Shown here piece after piece: positions 45,905-55,024 of a DNA stretch of 64,000 nucleotides. The position numbers and the translations under genes are program-made. The stretch comes from Planctomycetia bacterium (GTDB lineage Bacteria > Planctomycetota > Brocadiia > Brocadiales > Brocadiaceae). The stretch covers positions 1 through 64,000 of the forward strand of contig JABTVC010000002.1 of the NCBI GenBank assembly GCA_015075005.1, read 5' to 3'. Each line of letters begins with the position of its first letter. Positions within the stretch are counted from its first letter, which is position 1. The notes under the pieces are model-generated. The model searched no databases. It was not told the DNA's origin and saw only the letters and a list, made by a program, of their open reading frames with translations.

Positions 45905-46477
45905 CTAACATTTCGACGATTCGTTCCTAAGCTTCTTCCACTCACTTATTGCTCCTCCCGCCAAAGCAAGGGTTATCATAACAACAAAAGCCCAACGCAT
46001 TGAGGATCGAAGAGCACTTACTTTTTTATCTTCAACAGCAATCTCTTTAGCCACAACTACCGGTTTCTCCGCATCCTTCGCCGAAAACCCTCTAATAAGG
46101 GCTACCAGTTCTTTTATCCTTTTATCCGTAAGCGTCTTTCCCCATGGAGGACAGAGATTAGATTTTTCTACAGCTTTAGAACCTTCCGTAATTGACTTTA
46201 CAAGTTGATCGTCCGTCCTTTTTTTCATGTAATCTGCATCGGTAAAGTTTCTAGGCTTCGGTTTCAAATCAATTGTAAAAAACGTACCATCACCTTTCCC
46301 TTTCGCCCCATGGCATGGAGAACAATAGTATTCAAAAGTTTTTTTGGGCGACAACAGAAAAACCTGATCTCGAGGGGAAACATCCCCCGCGTTCACAGCA
46401 GAATACCCGCTCACAACACCTGGCAAAAACAATAAGGTTATAATAATTTTCCTCACGAATGAAAAATATCTCATCAT
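45905..46477 (-). CDS. Monoheme c-type cytochrome with C-terminal anchor
   Basis: 190 residues. The signal sequence is followed by one haem c motif, CSPCH at 52-56, with the class I cytochrome c pattern CHGAKGKGDG and a downstream Met region (KSNLCPPWGKTL). A hydrophobic helix at about 165-183 anchors the C-terminus. The start overlaps the tetraheme gene by four bases. A likely membrane-tethered electron carrier in the nxr-linked chain. Confidence 0.92.
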   Translation of the reverse strand: MMRYFSFVRKIIITLLFLPGVVSGYSAVNAGDVSPRDQVFLLSPKKTFEYYCSPCHGAKGKGDGTFFTIDLKPKPRNFTDADYMKKRTDDQLVKSITEGSKAVEKSNLCPPWGKTLTDKRIKELVALIRGFSAKDAEKPVVVAKEIAVEDKKVSALRSSMRWAFVVMITLALAGGAISEWKKLRNESSKC

Positions 46478-47955
46478 TTACCCTCTTTCTTCTGCACATG
46501 ATCCACCAAGAAACCTAGCATCTGCTTCAACTCATCATCTGACAAACCAAAGTTTGGCTCTACACCCTGAGGATTTGCCAGTTGCGGGTTTTTCAAGTGA
46601 TATAGAATATAAGAAGACCGCAATCTATCCCCAACAGTTGCAAGGTTAGGCCCAACAACTCCACCGCCTTTGGTACCTTCTGCATGACAAGTATTACAAC
46701 CCTTTTCATAAAAAAGCTTCTCGCCCGACGCGACCACTTCCACAGATGGTGCGCCATCCTTATAAAAATCAGGAAGCGTCTCTTTAAAAAGAAGATTCTT
46801 TTCAATAAACTCCGTAGCGAACTTTGCGTCTTCTTCAGTCAAATTAAACTTTGGCATTTGCTGGCTTAACGGTCGAATTATGTCAGGTGCCTGCAAAAAT
46901 ACCCTCTCCCAGTCCATCTTGATCTTGCTGCCGGCAAACGTTAGATTCGGAGCATAAGATCCACCTTTATCCTGAATGCGGTGACAGGTCAGGCATTTAA
47001 TTTCATAGAGAAGCTTTTCGAATCCGGCTAATACATCACGTTTTTTCTCAACCACCGGCATTATTTCGGAAATCCCTTTAATGTCATGACATACAAAACA
47101 TCTTGCTTTTTCAACTATATTTTTACCGGTTTCAATAAGGGCACTATCTTGTCTCAGGCCAGCAAATTCTTTTTCAGATAAAACTTCAACTTCCTGCTCT
47201 ACAGGTGCCACAGTTCCTTCGTCTTCTTCTTTTTCCTCCGGGATAAACTGCGTATCACGCATTACAAATTCTACAATGCCTCGAACATCATTATCAGTAA
47301 ACCGATACTGAGCCATCATTGTATCAGGAAAGTGACTTTTGGTATTACTAAGCCAATCGTATAACCAATTTCTGTTTATCTTTGTTGTAATTTCCCCTAA
47401 GTCAGGACCAACTCCAACATTTCCACCGGATCCTTTTATCGGATGACATATCGTGCAACGCGCACGCCCCCACACACCCTTTCCGTTATTAAACACCTTG
47501 TCCATCTTCTCGTATTCTTCGTCAGAAAGCTCGTCCTCTTTTTTCAACAAAAAACCCTCCCATGTGACATCAGGAACGTCTTTTTCGGCAATACTATTCA
47601 GATAAACAATTACTGCCTTAATTTCATCAAAATTCAAACCAAGATTCGGCATCTTTGCATTCTGAACAGTTTTTTTTGGATTTGCTATCCACCTGGAAAG
47701 CCATCCAACGTTCGCCTTATGAATAACATTTACTAGTGGCGGCCCATTTTTTACTCTTTTGTAAGGATCTTCCAGCTCTATGGGAAGGACGGACCACTGC
47801 TCAGGAATACGATATTTCATGTCTAATTCGAGATAAAGGGTATCTATCTTTCGGTCCTGCCCAAATGAAATAGTACAAAAAACAGTTAATGGCATACAAA
47901 CAACCGTCATTAATAATATTTTGTGTAAACTAATTATCGACTTTAACCTCATCAA
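46474..47955 (-). CDS. Tetraheme c-type cytochrome
   Basis: 493 residues with an N-terminal signal and four CxxCH motifs: 167-171 (CTICH), 286-290 (CFVCH), 321-325 (CLTCH) and 420-424 (CNTCH). The first 130 residues have the shape of another cytochrome c domain without a haem motif (WLSRWIANPKKTVQNAKMPNLGLN). Several M-P-x-x-x-L segments could supply the Met ligands. The repeated cytochrome c modules suggest an electron wire between carriers. Confidence 0.92.
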   Translation of the reverse strand: MMRLKSIISLHKILLMTVVCMPLTVFCTISFGQDRKIDTLYLELDMKYRIPEQWSVLPIELEDPYKRVKNGPPLVNVIHKANVGWLSRWIANPKKTVQNAKMPNLGLNFDEIKAVIVYLNSIAEKDVPDVTWEGFLLKKEDELSDEEYEKMDKVFNNGKGVWGRARCTICHPIKGSGGNVGVGPDLGEITTKINRNWLYDWLSNTKSHFPDTMMAQYRFTDNDVRGIVEFVMRDTQFIPEEKEEDEGTVAPVEQEVEVLSEKEFAGLRQDSALIETGKNIVEKARCFVCHDIKGISEIMPVVEKKRDVLAGFEKLLYEIKCLTCHRIQDKGGSYAPNLTFAGSKIKMDWERVFLQAPDIIRPLSQQMPKFNLTEEDAKFATEFIEKNLLFKETLPDFYKDGAPSVEVVASGEKLFYEKGCNTCHAEGTKGGGVVGPNLATVGDRLRSSYILYHLKNPQLANPQGVEPNFGLSDDELKQMLGFLVDHVQKKEGK

Positions 47956-47983
47956 ATACTCCTTAACGTGATATGATTATATG

Positions 47984-49576
47984 TTATTCTTCTTCCACTT
48001 TTGGTGGGAACCTGCGCAATCTTGCAATAAACCACATTTCAACACTTCCGCCCATAATGATGGCAATCAGTACATAGACAAAAACCGTCTTTGGCACCTG
48101 CTTTTCAAGTGAAATATAATACCAGGACGAAACAGACTTTAGCCCCCCTACATCGCTATTCGAACCATCCCAGACAGCAAAGGCAATGGGGATGAGTTTC
48201 CCAATTTCGAATTGCATGTCTCCCTTTGTATCCTCAGTCACCAAGGTTCTTTTTAAAACAACCTTCCATCGCCCGTTTTGGTAAATACCCCTGCCTGCGA
48301 CATTCTGGCTTTCTGGAGGTTGAATCGTAACGTTCTTAAATCCTTTTGCGTTCATTTCGCTCACACTACCCGACTCGTTTTCCGGTGCTTCCACAACCGC
48401 ACCAAATCCTTCATTCCAATACGCCTTCCAGCTCCACAAATTTACCGCTCCACCAGAATCGCCCATTGCAAAATACGGTTTTTTCAGTGATTCAGGGATT
48501 TTTGTCGGGAATTGAAGTGATACCGCATCTCTAAAAACTTCCTCTTGTTTGTTTGTTGCATCATCCCATTCTAACAAAAATGCTATCTCATTTTTATTAT
48601 ACAGCGCCTTTACCATTATCGCATCTATGGACGGCGCCCATTGTCTGGGAGTTGCAATTATTTGACCTGCCAAAGGTATCTCAACCGCGGTAGCCTTACT
48701 CCAACTTTCATCCGAAGCATCTGATGGCAATTGGTCACCTTCCCATAATTTTACCTTTACAACAACGTCAGAGGCTATATCTTTCGCTAAACTTTTCACA
48801 TAGTGGACAACATGCCAGCGATCTTCATCAGAAAGTTTTTCTAAATACGAACCCATGGGTGTTTCATTAAACCCTGTTGATATGGTTCGATAAATATCTT
48901 CAATTGTATTACCACCTTTAAAATTCCAGCTCTTCGTTAAATCCCTCGCCCGATAAGGCATATTCCACTCAGTTTGCAACGCTACAGTCAAAGGCCCATT
49001 GCCTCTGCCATCTTCGCCGTGACATTCGTAACATTTTGTTTCCTTAAAGAGCTCTTGCCCTCTATTTACACTTTCTGGTGTTGAAGCGATACTTATAACT
49101 GAAACGACCTGTGGCGTAGCGTCTTTCTTGAATTGCTCATTAAAGGTCTTGATATAATGAATGGCCTGCCATCTCTCTTTTTCGCTAATCGTATTCCAGA
49201 AAGGCATAGCCGTTCCTTCGATACCACTTGTAATTATCCTGAACAAATCTTCGTCCGTTGGCACAGAGCCAAACACTGTGGAGCGAACCTTATACTCATT
49301 TCTTGTAAAATTCCTGGGCTTTGGAAACATCGTTTTGGAGGCGGGGCCATCTCCTTTTCCCTCAATTCCATGACAGTACCAACATCTTTTCTCGTAAACC
49401 TTCTTGCCTTCTGCCACAGCCTCTGGTGTTTCTTGCAATTTTTGAGGTACCTCATGCTTATACGTTCTAAATAGAAGTGATGACTGCGCTGACACCTCGC
49501 CACAAATCCAGAGAAAACAACTGCCAATTCCGATTAATCCAAAACAAATTAATCCTTTTTTTAACGCTTTAATCAT
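47984..49576 (-). CDS. Diheme cytochrome c fused to an NxrC-like haem b domain
   Basis: 530 residues. After a signal peptide, two class I cytochrome c domains carry CWYCH (65-69) and CYECH (182-186). From about 265 to 495 the protein resembles NxrC/EB_dh: ALYNKNEIAFLLEWDD, DAVSLQFPTKIPESLKKPYFAMGD and NLWSWKAYWNEGF match NxrC closely. A C-terminal helix (about 498-518) anchors it. It would carry two haems c and probably one haem b, a membrane-bound relative of NxrC that could dock with NXR or substitute for it. Confidence 0.9.
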   Translation of the reverse strand: MIKALKKGLICFGLIGIGSCFLWICGEVSAQSSLLFRTYKHEVPQKLQETPEAVAEGKKVYEKRCWYCHGIEGKGDGPASKTMFPKPRNFTRNEYKVRSTVFGSVPTDEDLFRIITSGIEGTAMPFWNTISEKERWQAIHYIKTFNEQFKKDATPQVVSVISIASTPESVNRGQELFKETKCYECHGEDGRGNGPLTVALQTEWNMPYRARDLTKSWNFKGGNTIEDIYRTISTGFNETPMGSYLEKLSDEDRWHVVHYVKSLAKDIASDVVVKVKLWEGDQLPSDASDESWSKATAVEIPLAGQIIATPRQWAPSIDAIMVKALYNKNEIAFLLEWDDATNKQEEVFRDAVSLQFPTKIPESLKKPYFAMGDSGGAVNLWSWKAYWNEGFGAVVEAPENESGSVSEMNAKGFKNVTIQPPESQNVAGRGIYQNGRWKVVLKRTLVTEDTKGDMQFEIGKLIPIAFAVWDGSNSDVGGLKSVSSWYYISLEKQVPKTVFVYVLIAIIMGGSVEMWFIARLRRFPPKVEEE

Positions 49577-49662
49577 AATATTCCGTACTCTTCTTCCCTT
49601 GCTGTTTATGAATTAATTACTCAAACAGTGTATAACAACTCCATTTTAACGCCTTATATACC

Positions 49663-50433
49663 CTACTCTTGCTTTTCTCTTTGTCGTGGCATGACACCGG
49701 CGGTATCATATTCCCCCATAATAATCATCCAGATTTCATCATCCTTTAAGTCATCTTTCCATGATGGCATTGCAGAATCCCACGGAGTTGCTTCAGAGGG
49801 CAAACCAGGACCCCCTTCTTTAATACGCCAAAAAAGATAATTGTCTACCACCGTTGCAATTGTACCAGGATCTTGAAAATTAATTGGTCTCAAACGAAAA
49901 GAATTTGCAAACGGTCCGTTACCATCTGCCTTAGAACCATGACATGGTCGACAATATGTTTGGAAAAGTATCTTTCCCTCCTCTATGCTTTTCCGCTGAG
50001 CCTGGTCATCTTTTTGCCTGAACGGATTCTCAAGTTTTTCAAAGTCCTGTGGCAAGGTTGGATGCTGTATCCTCAATTCGACCGGCGACGCAGCTCCGGG
50101 GATTGACCATGTATATACAAACCAGCCGACAAGAACAGGAAAAGCCACGAACAGCATATTTCGCAAAAACGATTGTATTACATGTCCACTGCCGGGAAGT
50201 AAAAAACTCAAGAAATCTGCAAACTTCTGATTACTTGTAGTTGCATAAACCAACCCCGCTAAAACACCCATGATCATATACCACATCATTAGGGTGCTCG
50301 GTGTTGGCATAGGGTGATCCTTTGCCATTAACACCTGAAAAATTTTCGGTGAAGCATATTTAAGAAAGACAAACAAACAGCCAATGGCTGTGAGTATCCA
50401 TATCAACAAAAATGTATTGCGCTTATTAGCCAT
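49663..50433 (-). CDS. Membrane-anchored monoheme cytochrome c
   Basis: 256 residues. Three predicted membrane helices (about 7-25, 47-64, 90-108) precede a cytochrome c domain with CRPCH at 161-165 and the CHGSKADGNGPFA pattern. The C-terminal DDEIWMIIMGEYDTAG segment is typical of cytochrome subunits of quinol-linked complexes. It lies between the diheme-NxrC fusion and the diheme protein, so it may be part of the same membrane complex as the bd-like subunit. Confidence 0.9.
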   Translation of the reverse strand: MANKRNTFLLIWILTAIGCLFVFLKYASPKIFQVLMAKDHPMPTPSTLMMWYMIMGVLAGLVYATTSNQKFADFLSFLLPGSGHVIQSFLRNMLFVAFPVLVGWFVYTWSIPGAASPVELRIQHPTLPQDFEKLENPFRQKDDQAQRKSIEEGKILFQTYCRPCHGSKADGNGPFANSFRLRPINFQDPGTIATVVDNYLFWRIKEGGPGLPSEATPWDSAMPSWKDDLKDDEIWMIIMGEYDTAGVMPRQREKQE

Positions 50434-50480
50434 TCATACGCTCCTAACTATTATTCCATTCGCATATATAGCAACATGAT

Positions 50481-51431
50481 CTATTTCAAACTTTGTAAAA
50501 ATGACACGATACCATAAAAATCTTTTACACTTAAAAGCTCGCCGATATTTCCAGGCATAATAGATACTTCCTGCTTTTTCATCTCGGCAACTTCTGATTT
50601 TGGTATAACAATCTCCTCAATTTCGCCGCTTTCTTCCTTCAATAACACGAGCTCTTCTTCTGTTTCACTTTTAATCAATCCATTGTACGGAATACCGTCC
50701 GAAGTTATCACGTACATCGTTTCATATCCTTTCACAATCTTTGCGCTTGGCTTAAGGATAGACTCGAGGAAATATTCAGGGGTTTGAATTGCGCCAATAC
50801 CTGTCAGATCGGGCCCAACCTTCGTCCCTCTCCCATTTACAACATGGCATTTCCCACAGGTAACCGGACGAGTTTCATCAAAAAACACATTTTCTCCTTC
50901 TTTTGCATCCACCACAATCGGTGCTACCCATGGTTTAACTTTTTTCTTTGACGCCTCAGGTATCTTATCCTTGTACTTCATGATAGCACTAATATCCAGC
51001 TCACCACCCAGCGTTTGAAGAAAAGCCAAAACTGCCAATATCTTTTCGCGGGACAACATGATAGGCGGATCAAATACCTTGGGCATGATTTTGTCATACC
51101 CTTTTACCACATACTTTTCCGGTTCTACTATGGATTCAACAAGATAATCCAAACCTGTAGGCATATTCAATTCTTTTGCACGCTCTTCCGCTCTAGCCCA
51201 CAATCCTTCCTGATCGGGACCTCTCGTAGCACTCCCACTGGTTCCAATCTTATGACAGGTACTACACTGTCCGTCACCCCAAAATATCTTCTCCCCAGCC
51301 TCAGGACTCACGCCGCTGGCAGTCTCACCACCGCCTGTACCGGAAAGCCCTGACACATAAATTGTAATATAGATATAAAATCCTATAACTGCAATTCCAA
51401 AAGCTGTAATTTTCAACATACTCTTATTCAT
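50481..51431 (-). CDS. Membrane-anchored diheme cytochrome c
   Basis: 316 residues. An N-terminal helix (about 9-29) serves as anchor or signal. Two haem motifs, CSTCH (56-60) and CGKCH (192-196), lie in two cytochrome c modules with EPEKYVVKGYDKIMPKVF and KPSAKIVKGYETMYVI as paired elements, which suggests internal duplication. The C-terminal half resembles the haem-binding domain seen in many planctomycete proteins. It is encoded next to the bd-like subunit. Confidence 0.9.
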   Translation of the reverse strand: MNKSMLKITAFGIAVIGFYIYITIYVSGLSGTGGGETASGVSPEAGEKIFWGDGQCSTCHKIGTSGSATRGPDQEGLWARAEERAKELNMPTGLDYLVESIVEPEKYVVKGYDKIMPKVFDPPIMLSREKILAVLAFLQTLGGELDISAIMKYKDKIPEASKKKVKPWVAPIVVDAKEGENVFFDETRPVTCGKCHVVNGRGTKVGPDLTGIGAIQTPEYFLESILKPSAKIVKGYETMYVITSDGIPYNGLIKSETEEELVLLKEESGEIEEIVIPKSEVAEMKKQEVSIMPGNIGELLSVKDFYGIVSFLQSLK

Positions 51432-51547
51432 AAGTTCTTTCTATGCAATCAATTTTACCATCTTAAATATTTTCACTTTATTAATCCTCACAAGCTTCCG
51501 TTCCCCAGCTATTCCGTGCACCAGTAAACCTCTTTTCTCACACAACT

Positions 51548-53707
51548 TTAGTGCGCATTCCCATAGTCATCTCCAGACACTTCATAATTATATCCTTTCG
51601 GCTTTGCCTCTTCTTTCTTCTCGCCTAAATTTGCCAGCCAAAACACAAAAGTAACCAAACCTAAGAAGAGCACAACAATTAAACCAACCACTCTTCCCAT
51701 ATACGACAAGGTCGGTGTGTACGCCCACGGAGAAGTGTCCTGCAAGACACCATATATGTGCCAATCCATTCTGAGACCGGAACGAATAAAGCCCATCAAT
51801 CCCATCAGGATAACAATAACAATACACAGGAGAAGTAATGTATATTGCGACCTTACAGGCATCTTCCCCCATACAATCCCACCCACAAGCTTCGCCTTCC
51901 GGAACATAAAGACATCGATAATGGCGTTCATAATCAAACAACTCATCACGATCGCAACCTGAGTAACAGACAAGTATCTTAACACCAAGTTGGCCTTCTG
52001 CATGACCTGAAAACCGTAATACCAAAAATAGAGCACAGCAATGCCTGCAGTAACTGCAAACAACAGTGTCTGCCCCAGTTTCCCTTTGTTTTTAAAAGTC
52101 AAAAAAGCAGCCAGGCAAACCGCAAATGCCTGGATATAAAGTGCCCGTATAAGCGGATTCACAAAAACCTTAATATTAGCATCTAACTCCACAAAATTGA
52201 GCGAAACAGCATACGAAACAAGCATCAGCAAACAAAAGATCAGGGCAGAAAATATACCTATCTTACCCGCCTTACCTTGTTCAGAGAACGGAACCATCTC
52301 CCCTTTATTACTTCGCCGATAAATCAGGAAGGAAAAGAAGGTCGCCAAAATAATCAGATTGACCACGGCGTTTTTCGCAGCCATAACACCAAAATATTTT
52401 GAGAAAGGATGGTATTGCTCGCCGATCATCGCCCTCTCTTCACCGCTCAATGGCAGGTTATGAGGGGTAAGCCATACTGCAAAACACAAAAAAATAACAA
52501 AAATAAGATACTTAATAAATCTGGTGTATCGCTCCGAACCTTTAATCCTTCCCATCCCTAGCCACAAGTAGTAATTAACGCCAATGAAGAGCATACCAAT
52601 CAAGATTGCTTGAATAATAAACGTCCAGGAAAATGCGCCACCCATCATAATATTCCCCATTACGGGACTGGCACTATACACCTCTCGCCCCAGCCAATAT
52701 CCTGCAAACGGCAACGGGATCAGCGCACCAACACCTATAAAATTTCCAACGTAACCCATCCAGTCATAATGCGCCCTCTCTTCTTCCGTCTTTGCTCCCA
52801 GGAATTTGACTGCTGCATAAGCACCAACCACAAAGCCACCAAAACAGACATTAGCAATCAACCTATGAATGTTTACAGGCATCCATAGCAGGTTATACAC
52901 AGCCTGATACATACTGAGGACTTTTCCTGTCGCTGGCACAATCCCGGCCGGACTCATCATATACGTCGCCCAGGAATTAGTTATAAACATAAGCCCTGTT
53001 CCAAAAAGATTAAGCATCACACCCAATGATATATGGAACCACTTCTTCGCTGCAGTGCCCTTAAGGATATCCCATGAATAATAATATCCATAGAGCGTAA
53101 ACGCTTCACCGAAAAACAATAAAGCATACACATACATTGTCGGTGCAAAGACATTCGTCATATGCCCCATGAACTCAGGATACAGACCGAAAAGACAGAA
53201 CGCAAGCAACCCGCCCAAGGAAGCAGTCGTAGCAAAGGCCGCAGACAGTAGCTTGGTAAACTCCTTCGCCATCTTGTCGTACTTTATATCACCACCCTTA
53301 AATCCCACAATCTCCACAATAACCGCGAAGATGGGAACGCCAAGCACAAAGGCAGCGAACATGAGATGCAACTCTGATACAATCCAAACCACCAAGCGGG
53401 AATCTATCCCAAAAAAAGTTCTGTACTGAACAGGCACTATTTCTTCTTCCTCTGCCGCTACAGCAGTTGTGGTACCAACATCTGTCGCTGGCTGTCCTTC
53501 AGAAGATTGTGACGACCCGGACACTTGTCCGCCCTCAAACTGAGGTAATTCCACACCAGAAACGGCGGCTTCCTGGGCCACCTGAGCCGGAGCTTCAGAT
53601 GCAAATATTTTTTGGGAAAGCGTGAGAGGCAAAACAAACGAAAGAATAAACAACCACACAAACGCACTTTTCTTTGTAACCATAAGCAATATCTTCACGT
53701 TATTCAT
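51548..53707 (-). CDS. Cytochrome bd oxidase subunit I-like membrane protein
   Basis: 719 residues. After an N-terminal signal and a Gln/Ser/Glu-rich linker (about 40-95), at least twelve hydrophobic helices follow. LVVWIVSELHLMFAAFVLGVP, EFMGHMTNVFAPTMYVYALLFFGEAFTLYGYYYSWD and NIHRLIANVCFGGFVVGAY hold His residues placed like the haem ligands of CydA-type proteins. No CydB partner is visible. Related bd-like proteins accompany nitrite oxidoreductase in Nitrospira and anammox genomes. With the adjacent cytochromes it could form a membrane oxidoreductase; the terminal acceptor is unknown. Confidence 0.8.
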   Translation of the reverse strand: MNNVKILLMVTKKSAFVWLFILSFVLPLTLSQKIFASEAPAQVAQEAAVSGVELPQFEGGQVSGSSQSSEGQPATDVGTTTAVAAEEEEIVPVQYRTFFGIDSRLVVWIVSELHLMFAAFVLGVPIFAVIVEIVGFKGGDIKYDKMAKEFTKLLSAAFATTASLGGLLAFCLFGLYPEFMGHMTNVFAPTMYVYALLFFGEAFTLYGYYYSWDILKGTAAKKWFHISLGVMLNLFGTGLMFITNSWATYMMSPAGIVPATGKVLSMYQAVYNLLWMPVNIHRLIANVCFGGFVVGAYAAVKFLGAKTEEERAHYDWMGYVGNFIGVGALIPLPFAGYWLGREVYSASPVMGNIMMGGAFSWTFIIQAILIGMLFIGVNYYLWLGMGRIKGSERYTRFIKYLIFVIFLCFAVWLTPHNLPLSGEERAMIGEQYHPFSKYFGVMAAKNAVVNLIILATFFSFLIYRRSNKGEMVPFSEQGKAGKIGIFSALIFCLLMLVSYAVSLNFVELDANIKVFVNPLIRALYIQAFAVCLAAFLTFKNKGKLGQTLLFAVTAGIAVLYFWYYGFQVMQKANLVLRYLSVTQVAIVMSCLIMNAIIDVFMFRKAKLVGGIVWGKMPVRSQYTLLLLCIVIVILMGLMGFIRSGLRMDWHIYGVLQDTSPWAYTPTLSYMGRVVGLIVVLFLGLVTFVFWLANLGEKKEEAKPKGYNYEVSGDDYGNAH

Positions 53708-53765
53708 TAGCAGTACGCCTTCTTAATCGAGTAAATTATACATTCCATTATAAAGTATGATCACA

Positions 53766-54515
53766 TTATTTCTTAGTATATACAAAGTCAACCGTAGTCT
53801 CTTCTTTAGGTTTTACGGTTACATCACCCGTCTTTTTCCCAAGCTTCTCCTGCCAGGCCTCAATCTTATAAGAACCCGCCGGCACATTTTCTATCCTAAA
53901 CCGACCACTCTCATCCGTAACAGCAAAATAAGGATTTCCCTTTACCACGATAAAGGAACTCATCCATTTGTGGACATCACATGTTATCTTAACCACCTCA
54001 GGGAGATCAAACTTTTTTGTAAGTTTACCACCACCTGACACCCCTTCATTAAAACCTGCATTTTTGATAGACCAGGAGTGGAGGTTATGCATCACGTTAT
54101 CGCTATTCAACAAATCCACACTAGCCCCAGCCGAAACCACAAGCACATGAGGAACAAACAGACATTCTTTCTGGTCTAGCACAGCATTCGTCATATCTGC
54201 CTTTTTGCCTGATGCAATATCAACTAAAGAAACCACGGCATTCTTAATACCCTTGGACTCCCCGTTAATTACCAACTCCTCCGACAATTTATCCTCATGT
54301 CCACAAGTTTGCTCATCCTTATTGACCTTTAATACTTTTGCGGTTGGGACGTCACCGTCAAACTTGACAATTCCGACTATCATCCCCCCATCTTTCACAT
54401 CAACCTCATTATACGCATCTGCAATTGCAACTTGGCTCACCCACACCGCAGTACTCATCACACCAAATATCAAACCACCCACAAAAGCCACGCATCGAAA
54501 ACTCTTTACCATCAT
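53766..54515 (-). CDS. Exported cupredoxin with CarboxypepD_reg-like C-terminus (second copy)
   Basis: 249 residues; the second ATG (54512) has GGAGG at six bases and may be the true start. After the signal peptide the copper site appears as His143 (or His146) in MHNLHS with Cys179, His182 and Met185 (CDVHKWM), again C-x2-H-x2-M. The C-terminal domain (RFRIENVPAGSYKIEAWQEKLGKK) is similar to that of the cupredoxin at 35557-36285. Residues about 65-120 hold extra Cys and His (QTCGHEDK, QKECLF). It begins the cytochrome operon and lies just upstream of the bd-like gene. Confidence 0.88.
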   Translation of the reverse strand: MMVKSFRCVAFVGGLIFGVMSTAVWVSQVAIADAYNEVDVKDGGMIVGIVKFDGDVPTAKVLKVNKDEQTCGHEDKLSEELVINGESKGIKNAVVSLVDIASGKKADMTNAVLDQKECLFVPHVLVVSAGASVDLLNSDNVMHNLHSWSIKNAGFNEGVSGGGKLTKKFDLPEVVKITCDVHKWMSSFIVVKGNPYFAVTDESGRFRIENVPAGSYKIEAWQEKLGKKTGDVTVKPKEETTVDFVYTKK

Positions 54516-55024
54516 TAACCTCCATTATTAATCTTCTAATTAACGCAAAAAGATTATCGTAAATTATGTACAAATTATCTAAAGGCGCGCATAATACATT
54601 CATAAAAAGAATTTGTCAACCGCAAAATTAGAGCAAGACAACCGCGGCCAACTAAATATCCCGTCGCATCTTAGAAAACTTAACAACATCAGAAACAACA
54701 TAACAACATTCATTCCTTTTTTAAAAAAAAACAAAAAAAACTAAAATAAATTTGTAACTAATTAAATTACAAATTCTTAGTTTCTCTATGATAACACCAA
54801 AAACACCTTTTTTGTGTGTATTCGCCGAAATAATAAATTTCAACAATGAAATAAGAGTTTCAATAAAGTATTACAAAATTATTTAAGTATACTAAAATAT
54901 TTTCACCTGAAAATAAAGCCGGTTGTCTAAAAGATAAACATTTTCATGACCCCTTGTGACCGTTAGGTCATGGATGTTTCATTTATCTCTCACCGGGACA
55001 TAAACCATGCATCCCGACTCACAA
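54516..55024. other. AT-rich intergenic region
   Basis: About 500 bp without a gene, with long A/T runs near 54719-54775. A short hairpin, CATGACC (54945-54951) with GGTCATG (54966-54972), lies near the end of the next gene. The region probably contains the promoter of the cupredoxin-cytochrome operon; I do not see a clear match. Confidence 0.45.
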
